Positions 44,140-55,879 of a DNA stretch of 64,000 nt are shown here, piece after piece. The notes under the pieces are model-generated. The model had not been told where the DNA came from. It ran no database searches and worked only from the letters and a program-made list of their open reading frames with translations. Within the stretch, counting starts at the first letter, position 1. Each line of letters opens with the position of its first letter. The position numbers and the translations under genes are program-made. Source of the stretch: Rhynchopus sp. YZ270_cl-10 (taxonomy: Eukaryota > Euglenozoa > Diplonemea > Diplonemida > Diplonemidae); NCBI GenBank assembly GCA_964035575.1, contig OZ037847.1, forward strand, positions 1,324,001 to 1,388,000, given 5' to 3'.

Positions 44140-44640
44140 ATTAACCACTCTTGCACGAGGTCTGCCTGAGTGAGCATCTGGTTTAGATCACTGGATGACT
44201 ACTGCTACTGCTACTGTTACAATAACCACTCTTGCACTAGGTCTGCCTGAGTGAGCCTGGTTTAGATCACCGGATGACTACTGCTACTGCTACTGCTACA
44301 ATAACCACTCTTGCACTAGGTCTGCCTGAGTGAGCCTGGTTTAGATCACCGGATGACTACTGCTACTGCTACTGCTACAATAACCACTCTTGCACTAGGT
44401 CTGCCTGAGTGAGCCTGGTTTAGATCACCGGATGACTACTGCTACTGCTACTGCTACAATAACCACTCTTGCACTAGGTCTGCCTGAGTGAGCCTGGTTT
44501 AGATCACCGGATGACTACTGCTACTGCTACTGCTACAATAACCACTCTTGCACTAGGTCTGCCTGAGTGAGCATCTGGTTTAGATCACTGGATGACTACT
44601 GCTACTGCTACTGCTATAACTAACCACTCTTGCACTAGGT
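44140..44640. repeat. 79-bp tandem satellite
   Basis: Six or so units, each with AATAACCACTCTTGCACTAG, GTCTGCCTGAGTGAGC, TTTAGATCACYGGATGAC and three or four TACTGC copies. The unit start repeats at 44221, 44300, 44379, 44458 and 44537, exactly 79 bp apart. The hexamer array probably grew from the TACTGC part of one unit. Confidence 0.95.
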
Positions 44641-44870
44641 CTGCCTGGGTTTTCAGACACTTCCTCTCTGTTCGCATGACTGTCTGGGTGTTGCAGTACT
44701 GAAGTGGTGTGCCAAGGGAGCAGTCAGGCAGCATAGTGCCACCCATGTCGCAGGTGTGGAACTCAGTGTGCTCCGGCAGCATGAGATAAGCTTTTATTGT
44801 TGTTTGTGCGTTTTCTGCCTGTGTGGACGCCTTGGGAGGTAAGACTAGCTGTGTGAATTCTCATTTTAAG

Positions 44871-44914
44871 GATGACTAAGCACGAGAGGCTTGGCTCTAT
44901 CTTACACTCTTTTC
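44871..44914 (+). repeat. Hairpin-family unit, stem TAAGC/GCTTG
   Basis: GATGACTAAGC, loop ACGAGAG (44882-44888), GCTTGGCTCTATCTTACAC. Confidence 0.65.
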
Positions 44915-45638
44915 TCTAATCTCATACTGTGCTGTTGCAGTGGTGTGTGATAGTGTGACCTCGGTTTTTCCTCAGGTGTCTGTTTGGGAGCTCTCACTTA
45001 ATTTTTTTTTTTTTGAAGGTGTCTAGGCACGAGAGTCTGGCTTTTGCCCTTTCAATATTTTCTCTTTATCAATCAGTGCTGTTTCAGTGGTTTATAAGAT
45101 TTTGTCTTCAGGTTTTCCTCACTGTGGTCTGACTCCCTGTGTTGACTAGAGCACCCTTACCTGTGCACTGCTGCATGGCTGGTTTGGGAATCAGTCACCT
45201 CCACACAATGGTCTGTCTGTCTGTATGAAGTTGTACCTTTCGCTGAGCTTAAAGGCGACTTTGTACGTGAGGCTGGGTTTGCCTTGCAAGCCGTTCTCTA
45301 ACTCAGACTGATCTGTCTCAGTGGTTTGTGGTAGTGTGTCTTGAGTCTTTTCCCTCAGACGCTAGTACTGTTACTTACTGTTGATGCTGACCAAGCGTGA
45401 GAGTCCTGGCTCATCCGACTTACTCGTGTCTCAGTGATGTGGTGCTAGCTTCCTATCTGCTTGGTGTAAGGTAGCGTCCTTCCTCTTCTTCGTTCCCCTT
45501 CCTTTCATGCCTCATCTTGTTCGCCTCTTTCTCTCCAGTCTCTGTTACGTCTGTCGGGTCTGTGGTATATGTGTGATGTGTTATCTTGTGTCGAAGGTGG
45601 AGATGTACGGGAGGAGTGCGTTCCTCTTATGATCTGTA

Positions 45639-45682
45639 GTGGTACACTGCCACGGGAGGGCTTTGTATTTCACGTCACGTTT
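45639..45682 (+). repeat. Hairpin-family unit, long-stem type
   Basis: GGTACACTGCC, loop ACGGGAG, GGCTTTGTATTTCACGTCACG. Matches the copies at 13995 and 56788. Confidence 0.65.
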
Positions 45683-47288
45683 ATCACAGTCATGCAGTGC
45701 TGTTGGATTGGTTTGTGGACAGCTTGTGTGTGGTGTCTGCAGACTCCTCCTCTCGGTTTTCAATGTCTGCGTGTGAGTAGAGCTCTGACCGACCCGAGAG
45801 TGTGCTGGGTGGTTTTGAGTATCAAATTAGAGTGAATCTATTCGCATGGCTGCCTGCGTGTGATAGGAACTCTGACCTGCGAGGTTGTCTTGGTTGTTTG
45901 TAACAAGGTACTCTTCCTTCTTGGAGCTGTCGGAAACACTCCTGGTGTGGAGCGCCCCCTTTTGTACAGTTTTGATTTCTCTGAGATGCATGGACGGACG
46001 TTCCTGTTATTCTGTCCCTGGCTGTCATGAGAAAACTGTTGCGCCGAGTACAATACCCCAGCAGCAACCTCAATCTATTCCACACAGTGCTGCAGTGTCT
46101 CGAAAAGTTCTCCAACAGCACATTCAATTTTGCAAGGCCCCCCTTGCGCATTCCCTGCCTGTCCATCAGGGTATACATGACTTCTATACCTACATGCCTG
46201 ATGTATGAATAGAGGCTTTGCGGGTTTGCGGGTCTCGCAACGTTGTCGGTTCAGTCTTTCTCCTCCTGCGATGTCCGGCGTTACTCTTTTTCAAGTGTGA
46301 TTGGTTTGTCGTCCCGCTCTCGCGGACCATCTTCGTACCCACGGACGTGGTGGGGTCCCTACAGCGTCGACCTTATGCGCCACCGCCCGCGACCCAGGCT
46401 GCGTGATAATGTGGGCACGGCGTCCGCCCCTGGGACCAGCAAGACTGCGTCTGCGACCGAGTGCTACTTCCCCAGCTACGACTTCATCTTCTCTGTACCT
46501 CGTGCGACGAGCACCACGACGATGCCGTAGGCGTGCACGACCTGCAGTGCCGCTGGGTTATGTCACTCCGCCGCCAGTGACTGCGTCAGCCTAGAGTGGT
46601 GTATGGAACATCGACTGGCGCGTGACCAGCCACCTTGCAAGGTGGACACACGACACTCCAGGCCGTGGCTGTTTCATATCATCCTCCAGACGACCCGCCA
46701 GAGCGATCCTGACTACGGATGGAGGCAGCACGGACCTTGGCAGCGACGCGTGCTGTTCTGGCCGATGTGGTGGGTACCTCTGTGTCACAATGTCTGGACA
46801 TCGAATTACTCTGGCATGTTTAACGACACTAAGCTGAGACCGTGTACCGATGTCGTGTCTGTGTTTGGGACTGTGGTGCACCGCTTGGACTTCCGCACTT
46901 TCCGGGCCTACAACGGTGATGTGGCTGTGGTCGCTTGTGAGCCGGTGGAGGGCACTCCATGAATCTGATGCTGGGCGAGAATCCTTCTGTGCCGAATGCC
47001 TTCTGCGTGCCGAGCGGCAGGTCTGGGAAGCTGGTGGTGTGTTCAACGACGACTATCAATGTGGGCGTCGGCGGTGGTGGCTGGCTGTACGTGTGATATT
47101 GGGTGTGGCTCGACGCGTCGTACAGCTGCATGAGCTTGTGTGCGATACGCTAGACTTCAACGTTAAGTATGACACGAACCCTTGCCGCGCAGTGCTCTCC
47201 CTGACATCATGGTTCCGTCGTTCTCGTCCTTCTTCATCCCGATGAACTCCTCACCTGCGTTGGGATATGAAAGCCAGAGATCTGCGTT

Positions 47289-47479
47289 GGGGATTTCATT
47301 ATCTCTGAAGCTTTCTGGATTTCTCAAATTATCGTAGCGGTTCAGATCTCGAATTCCATCTGAAAGAATTCCAGTGACGAGATCAAAACACGCACGATTC
47401 TTCCCATCGCAGTTGAGCGATTCGGTAAGCTCAAGCAAACAAACAAAAGGTTAAAGAGTTTGGCGTTACGAAAACAAAA
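47289..47479. repeat. 191-bp duplicated block, copy 1
   Basis: Recurs at 49959-50149. On the minus strand it is open and coding-like (LNCDGKNRACFDLVTGIL). It abuts the 162-bp block directly at 47480. Confidence 0.85.
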
Positions 47480-47641
47480 GAAGGATTATATTTTGTGCAA
47501 CCAAATATCAGCCTTTTTGTTTTCGGCTAGCCAACTCTGCAACCGATTCAGAAATCATGAGAGATGATTTCTGCAACCGATTCCAAAATCATGCGATATG
47601 ATTTCTGATGTTATGCAAACGTGACCATGACATTAAAATTT
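47480..47641. repeat. 162-bp duplicated block, copy 2
   Basis: Second copy of 43188-43349, offset 4292 bp, beginning GAAGGATTATATTTTGTGCA. Confidence 0.85.
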
Positions 47642-49958
47642 TCTCCCACCCACCCGCTCCTGAGTAACTCTCTACGGTATCGTGGTTCACGTTTATCCTT
47701 GCAGCCCTCGTGGGGCAGTCACGCAATGACACCAAGGCCTTGTAGCTTCGGCCTGCGACACTGTCTTGGGAATGACGGACACCGTCGTTATTCCCTTAGT
47801 TGCTGGGCACACCCTCCCTGACTAGGTCGTTATGTCTGCCCTCTCTTCATCTGCCCTCCATGCACCTCACCGCTTCCTCCTGCACTTCATAGTGATCTTG
47901 TGGGTGGTCAACGCTCGTTATATACCTTGACGGCAACGCTGGTTCCATCCTCGCACCTGGCCTACACTGCTTAAGATGACCTGCGGGACGGGTGCCAGAC
48001 AGTCGGGACGGAGACCCCCGCTCGGCGCCGTAGAGGTCGTTTGCACTGGGCGTATTCATAGTGATGATGAACACCACGCTGTCCATCCTCGTGTACGGCT
48101 GGTCGTCAGCGCAGGTGCTGACGGTATACTCCGCAGTCTTCGCTGAGTTTGGACGCTGTGCGGGTGTTTAGCTGGACCATGTACCAACCTGCGTAAGCCC
48201 TCCTTCTCCATGTGCCTACCCAAACGACACAGCCTAGCAATGGACGTCTCGTGGTGAGGCTGATCCCTGGGTGCAAGATTCTACCCGTCGCTGTAGGATT
48301 GCTGCTGCTGCTGCTGCTGCTGCTGCGGTGTTTTTCGTACTGTGTGTGTAAGAAGAGAACGTTTGCCATCCGATCAAAGGCTTGCAATATCAATCCTTCT
48401 CTCAGGACGCCTCAGTCATGCACGCCGCCTGTGCCCTGTTGCAGCGCTTCTCCACGTCTTCTCTGTCAACGTCACACAACTTTCTGGCCACAGCTTCACT
48501 TCACATTCGTCCCTACTGTAGGGTGGCGCGTTCATCTGGGGTGCACGGATAAGATGCCGACACCTCTTCTTCCACAGCTCGTGAATGTGTGGCAGTCGGG
48601 TTTTGCGCAGTCCACATCACTGCCGCCACAGGAGCAGGCGGTCCTTACCACGATCTACCTGGAGGTGATGCGCTACTTCGAGGCTATGTGCACTGGCTGA
48701 TCACTGATGGTCGGCTTGCACTCCTCCCCGAGATGCGTGACTGCTAGTTGCTGACCGACCACACCTACGAAGTGCAGAGGCAAGGTATCGCCAGAGGGTT
48801 TGGATAGGTATCGTCTGAGCACTGCGTTCTTGTTCTTGAGTAGCTTAGCAGTATGGCGAAGGCGCTAGGTGATGGCGGCTTAGTTGAAAAGAAGGCGCAG
48901 ATGGGCAAAGGTCTATGTTGCTGTCGCATGCGTCGTGTTTACTTGCCTTTGGTAAGGTCTCTAAGAAAACGAACCACTTTCTTTCTACATCACGTCTTGA
49001 GAGGCACGTCATTCCTACTGTGCTTGTGGTTCCGCTGATGCCGGCAGGCAAGAACCCCTTTATACAGGACCGCGACCCTGACTAAGTTTGCCATGACCGC
49101 AGTTCTTCATAGCTCCTTTATACTCCAGAGTTCAGTGGCCTTCGCTAAAACACTCCAACCGGTAGTAACCCATACGGTGCATTCCATTGTGGCTCATTCC
49201 AATGCTTTGCGAGAAAGACCCAAAGGAGGAATACTGAGTTGTTTAGAAGGACCCGCAGACCCGAAGCTATGGGGTGTGAGCGAATCCAGTCTGCACGGAC
49301 AAGAGGGAGTGATGAGGCTTCTTCTAAGAGGTTGTCATCATAATCCCTGCGGTTAAGATCAACCGGAAAGGTAAGAGTGTCCTAATGCAGGCCGGCCAGA
49401 GGCTAGCTGTAGAGTGCTTTCTCTGGGTAGAAGGCCCCGCTCTTCAGCATTCCCCTCGGTCGCGTGGTCGCTTAAATGAGAGCTGCGTTCGCTGCTAGAA
49501 CTTCGTCGGGCTCCGTTTCTTTTCTGCTGTGCGTGACACAAGATTTTTCTTTACGGAGAGATCGAAATCCATCTCTTCACGACTCCGTGTTCCGCTATGC
49601 ACTGGCAGACGTCTTCCTGCTCCGGAGCAGTGAAGTGACCTCTGCAAGACATTCCCACGGATGCCCCCCCCCCGACTGCGCTCAAACGGATTAGGGCCGT
49701 CGAGGCATTCAATATGTCAGGATGCTAGATGCCTCGTTTCGTGGCTTACCGGCTTCGTCATTTTATACGTTCATCTGGCTGATGAGTGGAAGCCGATGTA
49801 GTACATATCAGATGTAAACCACGAAATGGATTGTAGGATTGCATGGTTGGAGTCCACCCCCCGGTACAGCCGGTCACATACCATGGTTCACTGTTCACGA
49901 GTGGTCTGTTGTATTTCAAGTCAAGTCTTATTTGAATTCCGTTTTTCGCGCCCACCCT
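47642..49958. other. Desert between duplicated blocks
   Basis: No gene model. An open frame at 48212-48700 has a CTG run coding poly-Leu but no other support. A relative of the GGTGTCCACCC repeat with a diverged hairpin unit is near 49810-49925. Confidence 0.5.
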
Positions 49959-50149
49959 GGGGATTTCATTATCTCTGAAGCTTTCTGGATTTCTCAAATT
50001 ATCGTAGCGGTTCAGATCTCGAATTCCATCTGAAAGAATTCCAGTGACGAGATCAAAACACGCACGATTCTTCCCATCGCAGTTGAGCGATTCGGTAAGC
50101 TCAAGCAAACAAACAAAAGGTTAAAGAGTTTGGCGTTACGAAAACAAAA
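49959..50149. repeat. 191-bp duplicated block, copy 2
   Basis: Same sequence and orientation as 47289-47479, 2670 bp downstream; then enters an A run. Confidence 0.85.
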
Positions 50150-50459
50150 AAAAAAAAAAAGTTCTGCTGAGTGGTTCAGACCCGTTCTACCTGTCAAAAA
50201 AGCTCAGGAGAAGAAAATATGGAGAGGTGAGTGCTCAAACGTCCCAAAAAAGTCAAAATCGGGCGTTGGAAAAAAAAAAAGTTGCGTACCGTGCGCCTGC
50301 GGCGCAAGCATGTACCCCACCACGTGGACCATCAACAGAACATTTTCAAAATCAGAAATCCTAGCGGAGAGCCTGAAAAAAACGAAGAAAAAAAAAGAAA
50401 ACAAAACAACGGAGTTCTCTTTTGAAGCCGTTTATATTCCTGTGTACGTCTTATCGTGT

Positions 50460-50490
<31 letters not shown>

Positions 50491-50532
50491 GAAGGTGACT
50501 AAGCGAGGCTTAGGTTCATCTTAAAAATCTTT
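50491..50532 (+). repeat. Hairpin-family unit, loop deleted
   Basis: GAAGGTGACTAAGC, GAG, GCTTAGGTTCATCTTAAAAAT. It follows a 29-nt T run. The stem is kept while the loop lost four bases. Confidence 0.65.
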
Positions 50533-50992
50533 GATTTTTCATTGAGTAGGTTTCAAGTAATCAAAAGAGGTGTGTGTGTGGGTCATTGTGTGGTTTCACA
50601 TTGTGAAAGGGCAGAGAAGTTAAATAATTGGTGGGAAGAAGTTTTCTGACAAACAAGAAGAAGGGAAGAAAAATAAAAATAAAAACACAAACCACCTTGG
50701 AACAATTCCCCCCTTTCTTTCCATCAAAATGGGGTGAAAACCTTGTAATCTGAAAAGGGGGGGGGGTGTTTTTATTATGGGTGGGTGTTTTTTATTTTGC
50801 TTTATTTTTTGCAGAGGGAGTAACCAATATTTTTTTCATGATGACTAAGCACAAGGGGTTTAGTCTTAGGTTCATCTTATAAATTTTTCTTGCACTTTCA
50901 ACTTCCCCTTTCTTTTTTTCAGATGTAAACCACGAAATGGATGTAGGACTGCATGGTTGGGGTGTCCACCCCCGGTGCAACCGGTCATACCA

Positions 50993-51038
50993 AAGGTACA
51001 CTGTTCACGAGAGGGCTTTGTATTTCAAGTCAACCTTT
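50993..51038 (+). repeat. Hairpin-family unit, long-stem type
   Basis: GGTACACTGTTC, ACGAGAG, GGCTTTGTATTTCAAGTCAACC; preceded from about 50921 by the same GGTGTCCACCC repeat as at 16130. Confidence 0.65.
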
Positions 51039-53707
51039 TGGCCTCAAAGAGGTTTACTCTTCACGGCCAGGTAGTCCGTGAGAGAGTATTGCAGTAATAA
51101 AAACATCAACGCGAATATATATTTATTACACACTTTACTGGTGTTCCTGAAACACCTGTCAAGGACATATCAATATAGGCCCCCCTTCGTGACACCATTT
51201 ACGCACAAACAAACTGTCTCAGTCACACTCTAAGGGTAGAGGTATGCCTTAAAGCATCCCAGCCCTTTCGGAGTGGTACTGCACACAGTTTTATTGTTTT
51301 CGTGTACGACAAAATGCAATCCAATCAAAAAATGGGATGACACAGCTTCTCTGTTACACAGGAACGCATCGTTCAGACCGGCTACATGCACATTAGTGCA
51401 ATGTACACATCTTTCTCAGCAAAATGCACTAATCTCACACATACCTTCACGCCTTTGAACTTCCCCCTATTCTTTTCAAAATCCCCCCTTTTTTTCATTC
51501 CCCCCCAGTGGTTCGTATCTTTCCTTAAACCCTTTGGTTGCTGTGGCGTGGACATCAAAAAAGACTCCCATTTGGAGCTGTGATGTGTTTTTATGTGGTT
51601 ATCTTTCAAAATTGCTCAGTTTTTTTTTTCCCCCTCCCTTTTCCCCCCTTTTCTTCATTTTTGAGGTTCTGTTGAGGCTTCGCGGTGATTATTGGACTTT
51701 TTTTTTGTTGCTGTTGTATTTTTTTTACTGAAGGAAACCTTGTGTGACCGGCACTGAAAGGAAGTGCGCCGGCAAACACACAGTACTATTTCTGATGTAA
51801 ATTACCGCAGAAGTCTGGTTTGTTTCGTGCATTTTTTTTTTGTGGGACCCCCACCACCACCTTTCCTCCCCTCTCACTTAGATCTTTTGAAGGTGACTAG
51901 GCTTAGGTTCATCTTTTCAAAAAATTTTCTCTTTTTTTCTGATCACGATATCCCTTTTGGCCTCTTTGCATTCTACCAGCAGAGGGGGGGACTTTAGTGT
52001 GGGAGGGCTCATACGGTCTATTGAGAGATGTGTTCTGTGAGGTGCTTGAACGCTGATGTGGACAGTTCTCTCAGAGAGAAACTGTGGTCAATAAAGCGCC
52101 TTTCATCTTTGCAACGTATTTGTTTCCCCGTGTCCTCCTCCCGCATGCTTCATAAGAAACGCTCTTTTATTTTTAAAAAAGCCGTGGGGTTTGGCACACT
52201 GATGATCAAATGACCCAAAAGGAATTTAAAATACAGCAAGAAGGAGGGGGTCACTCCTCTCGGCTCATTTCTTAGATGAGTGGACAATAGGTTTAGGCTT
52301 ATTGTTATCGATTTTTTTTTTTTTGTCTATTTTTCTCTTTTGGATGTGTGCACCGTCCTTCATTGGAGGGGTAAGAGAGAAGTACGCGGTGCACCCGATC
52401 ACACTTTCTGTCGAAAGTTGCGTAAACTCGCCACAAGAGGCGTAGGTCACCATTTTTTTCTTCTTCTTCTTGAGGGCCCCTATTATACCTTCTATTCAGT
52501 AGAATAGTTAGTATATGAAACAATTCTTGAACGCCTCTTTCCAAGGTTATCATGCTATGAAACGATCTGTTTTTTTTCTCTTTTTTCAGTTTACATTTTT
52601 GAGTGTCTGCGTCCGCCGGCGTCTGGTGAGGCGTTTTGCACTTTTATTTTATTTTATTTTTGAAGTCGACTGAGCACACAGAGCCTTAGTTTCGTCTTTT
52701 TGTTTTTGTTTTTCGGCTGTACGATACTGAGTTGAAGGCACTGCTGACAGTTGTCTTACCAACTTTCCCCTCCACTTTTTTTGTGATCAAGGTGAGCAGA
52801 GGCTTGGATTCATTTCGCCCTTTTTTCCCCCTTTTCTTTTGTGAGAAAAATGTACCCACGTACATTGACACAGTTAGTGAGGAGGGTTATCAACAAAAAG
52901 CATATTACCCCCCTCCTGACCCCACACGAAACGTGAAGAGGTGCTGACCTGGCCTCCAGCTTGGAGGCCAATACCACGCACCCTTTTATTTTATTTTTTT
53001 TTGAGAGATTTTTATTCAAAAAAAAGAGGAGACAACGCTGATGGACAAAAAAAAAACTCTTTCGATTGAAAATATTATCTTCATTTTAGGTGTTTGCACT
53101 GTTTGACTTCTTCGGTTTTTTTTTATGAAATATGGCCTATAAAGGTGGGGGTAGACCCTCTTGCAGTATGCCTATTCATACAGCATAGTATTGTTTCACT
53201 GTTTTGGGCAATTTTTTTTTTTTGGCCAAACAATACAAACAACCGCAACAGTACGTCTGCCCCCTTTAAGTACAGAGACTTAGGATCATCTGTTACCTTC
53301 GCCCTTTTCTCTGTTTCTTTCTTTTGAATTTTTGTCGATACAAGAAAATGATCCTCAGGCTGGGAGGAGGGGGAAATAACACAAACCATGTGCAATCTTT
53401 CGTCCCTTGACCTCTACCTTCCTTTCCCCCCCCCTTTCCCCCTTGTGAGACTGCTTTTTTATTTTGGGTTTCTTTTTTGGCAGGCCCTTGTCTTGTACCT
53501 AGTTGGCTGTATTTGTCCGACTTTTGTTGGACAGGAAATAGCCAATAATAGGTTTTCAGACATGCTGTAGGTTTGCCTGGCTTGTGTTGGTGGAGGTAGG
53601 GTGTGTAAGAGGTTCGGTGGGGCAGTATTAAATGACCAACGTTGTCATGATCTGTTGATTATTTTGAAGCTATGGGTGTGTGCACGGCTAGAACAGTCCT
53701 CTGACAA

Positions 53708-54281
53708 CATGGGTGTTCCGTATTCCGGGGTTTTCGGGGAAAAATCGGGTCCGTATTCCACTATTTTTCTTTGGGTGGGCTTCCCCTTTGGGGGTCAAAA
53801 ACAGGGTCAAAACACCCCAAAACTGGTCTTATTTGAATTTTTGGTAACCCGAGCGTTCAGCGGTGGTACTATAAAAAAAATTGGCGTGGCTGCATAACTG
53901 CACAGTGCACAGTGCACAGTGCACAGTGCACAGTGCACAGTGCACAGTGCACAGTGCACAGTGCACAGTGCACAGTGCACAGTGCACAGTGCACAGTGCA
54001 CAGTGCACAGTGCACAGTGCACAGTACACAGTGGAGGAAAGGGGGTGTCCGCCGGAGGCGAAAATTTTTTTTGAGGGTTCGTCCTACAAGGAGAAAAATA
54101 TCTTTTTTGTGTTGTTTCATTCCATCCCAGTTCACGGGCACCTCATTCAGTGAAAAAGACCGTTCTAAAGTCTCTTAGTTACCCGTCTGCTCTTTTTTTT
54201 CTTCCCTACGGGAATCCCTGTAGAAAAAAAAGTGCACGATCCCAAAAGTGGTATTCGTATTCCGTCTTAGGAACACCCATG
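53708..54281. mobile_element. TIR element with 8-bp target duplication carrying a satellite
   Basis: 574 bp, ends CATGGGTGTTCC and its exact complement GGAACACCCATG. TCTGACAA is duplicated at 53700-53707 and 54282-54289. Subterminal CGTATTCC motifs recur near both ends. Most of the centre is the TGCACAG heptamer array. No transposase frame. The 8-bp duplication suits hAT-like families, though the ends differ from the CAGGG type. Confidence 0.88.
53899..54024. repeat. (TGCACAG)n heptamer array
   Basis: About 18 tandem copies inside the TIR element. The unit is near-palindromic (contains GTGCAC at unit junctions). Confidence 0.95.
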
Positions 54282-54322
54282 TCTGACAACCTTTTTTTTC
54301 TTTTTTTTTTTGTTGCGTTTTA

Positions 54323-54364
54323 GGTGGCTCAGTGGGAGAGCTCAGACTTATTCTTACCAACTTT
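54323..54364 (+). repeat. Hairpin-family unit resembling a tRNA D-arm
   Basis: GGTGGCTCAGTGGGAGAGC at its start has the look of a tRNA A-box and D-arm (stem GCTC/GAGC, loop AGTGGGA), then TCAGACTTATTCTTACCAAC. There is no T-arm, so it is not a tRNA gene. Confidence 0.5.
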
Positions 54365-54533
54365 CTCTTCCCCGTCTATTTCACTTTCTTTCTCTAAAAA
54401 AAGGGCGGTTTCTTCCGTATGGTTTCCTAAATTATTTGAAAACGGGGTTCAGTCGGCGCGGAAATGCTCCGCTTAGCCTTCTTCCAATTTCCCCAAAATC
54501 AAATAAAATATCGGAGAACTGAGACACCATTTT

Positions 54534-54577
54534 TAGGTGACTATGCACGAGAGGCTTAGGGTCATCTTATAAACATT
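54534..54577 (+). repeat. Hairpin-family unit, mismatched stem
   Basis: GGTGACTATGC, loop ACGAGAG, GCTTAGGGTCATCTTATAAAC. One stem pair is broken. Confidence 0.6.
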
Positions 54578-55860
54578 TATTTTTTCTTTTCTTTTCGGGA
54601 ATGGAATTCCCGTAATATTATCTTTTTTCGCACCTCACATATTCATCCATTACAGCCTCCCCCTCCCACAATGAACATTGAAGTTGCTTTTCTGCGGTTC
54701 GATAATCCCTCAGAGACCCAGCGCCTGCGTCTGCCGATGCGCGAAGCGTCTTCACTTTCAAATTTTCTTGATCGGCATATGCGCAAGAGACACATTCATG
54801 GAAAAAAAAAATTCTTTTATCTTCTCAACGTGTGACAGGAGTCCACGGTTGACACTTTGTTTGATTGTCACCAAAAAGAGGTGGTGAATTGTGTACAACG
54901 TGCACCACATTCGAATCAAAACAAAACAAAAGGAAGGGTTGCTCTGTCTGCAGGTATGAGTATGACTTAGGTTCGTCTGATTTGAGAAGTATCTCTGGTC
55001 GAGAGCTCCCCCCCAAAAGAACTTCAAAATTGCCCCATTTTTTTTTGTGTTTGAATTGATGGAATAGTAAGTTGACATCTTCCCCAATTACTGCGTTGTT
55101 TTGCGTACACTAGGAAGGAGGCTGCAGCGAATGGGAGAAGGAGTTGTCAACATTTATTTTTGCTTTTCAAAGAAATTTCCATCTGACCCCCCAACCCAGA
55201 CCACTCCTATTATGTAGCTACTCCCCCCTTTTGAGCATTCCTTGTGGTTACCTAAACCAGAAAAGGGTGTTGAAAGTACTGTGCTATTTGAACAATAGTT
55301 CCAACGAAGCCAAGGAAGAACGAGGGGCATGCTACCAGAACACCCACTCATCTGTGTGGCTTTCCCCCAATAATGAAAATTGTCTGCACGTCAGTGGACA
55401 CTAAAACAACAACAGGTTATCAATCAAAAAAAAAAGAAATTCTAAAGTACTCAACTCAGTAGGTACTTTAGGCTATTGACAGTGTATGCACCCTTGGGTA
55501 TGACGTGTTTTATTCATCCCTGAGGCCAGTTTATCTTTCAAAAAAAGGTTTTTAGATAGGATCCGGTTGGAGTCTGTGTTATGCACAGGGGTGCCTTAAA
55601 GGCGTTCCTCAGTAATATTACGAAAGAACAACAAAAAAAAAAAAAGCGAGACTCTTTTCATTAACAGCTGCACCGCGGGAAAGCTCGGTAGAGCGGCCCA
55701 CAATCATGTTATCAGCCCTCACTTTCATCTTCCAAAAAAAAGTATCTCTCTTGTTTTTTTTCCACATGTCTGAACCTTTCTGCGTTTCAGCTGCGTTTCT
55801 TCCTTACGGTTTCTGATCCGCATCAAGGAAGAATTTTCAGATATTCATCTTTCAAGGCTT

Positions 55861-55879
55861 CTAAGTACGAGAAACTTAG
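55861..55879 (+). repeat. Hairpin-family unit, stem CTAAGT/ACTTAG
   Basis: CTAAGT, loop ACGAGAA, ACTTAG: a six-pair stem in which the usual last C:G pair has become T:A on both arms. Confidence 0.65.

Larger units (their letters stand above)
44641..47288. other. Complex-sequence desert without gene model
   Basis: Unlike the surrounding DNA this stretch has few homopolymers and mixed composition, but no long frame. Short coding-like runs occur (for example 46603-46962 on + and 44585-44782 on -), with no consistent splice joins. Hairpin-family units lie at 44871 and 45639. It may be decayed coding DNA or a non-coding transcript; I cannot decide. Confidence 0.5.
50150..53699. other. Homopolymer-rich desert
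   Basis: No gene. Contains a GTGCGCCTGCGGCGC core near 50290, hairpin-family units at 50491, about 50840, 50993 and 51889, the second copy of the 615-662 repeat at 52478-52525, and many T and A runs. Confidence 0.6.

Noticed and set aside
43897-44173. Open frames of 77-90 residues coding Tyr-Cys, Ala-Thr or Val-Ala repeats
   Set aside because: They are translations of the TACTGC microsatellite and exist in several frames at once.
44140-44640. Evenly spaced repeats that could suggest a CRISPR array
   Set aside because: Whole units repeat without unique spacers, and the setting is eukaryotic.
53807-54178. Overlapping frames on both strands with repeated HCALCTV or HSAQCTV
   Set aside because: Products of the TGCACAG heptamer array, not genes.
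55670-55740. GGGAAAGCTCGGTAGAGCGG resembling a tRNA D-arm
   Set aside because: No acceptor stem partner, anticodon arm or T-arm follows.
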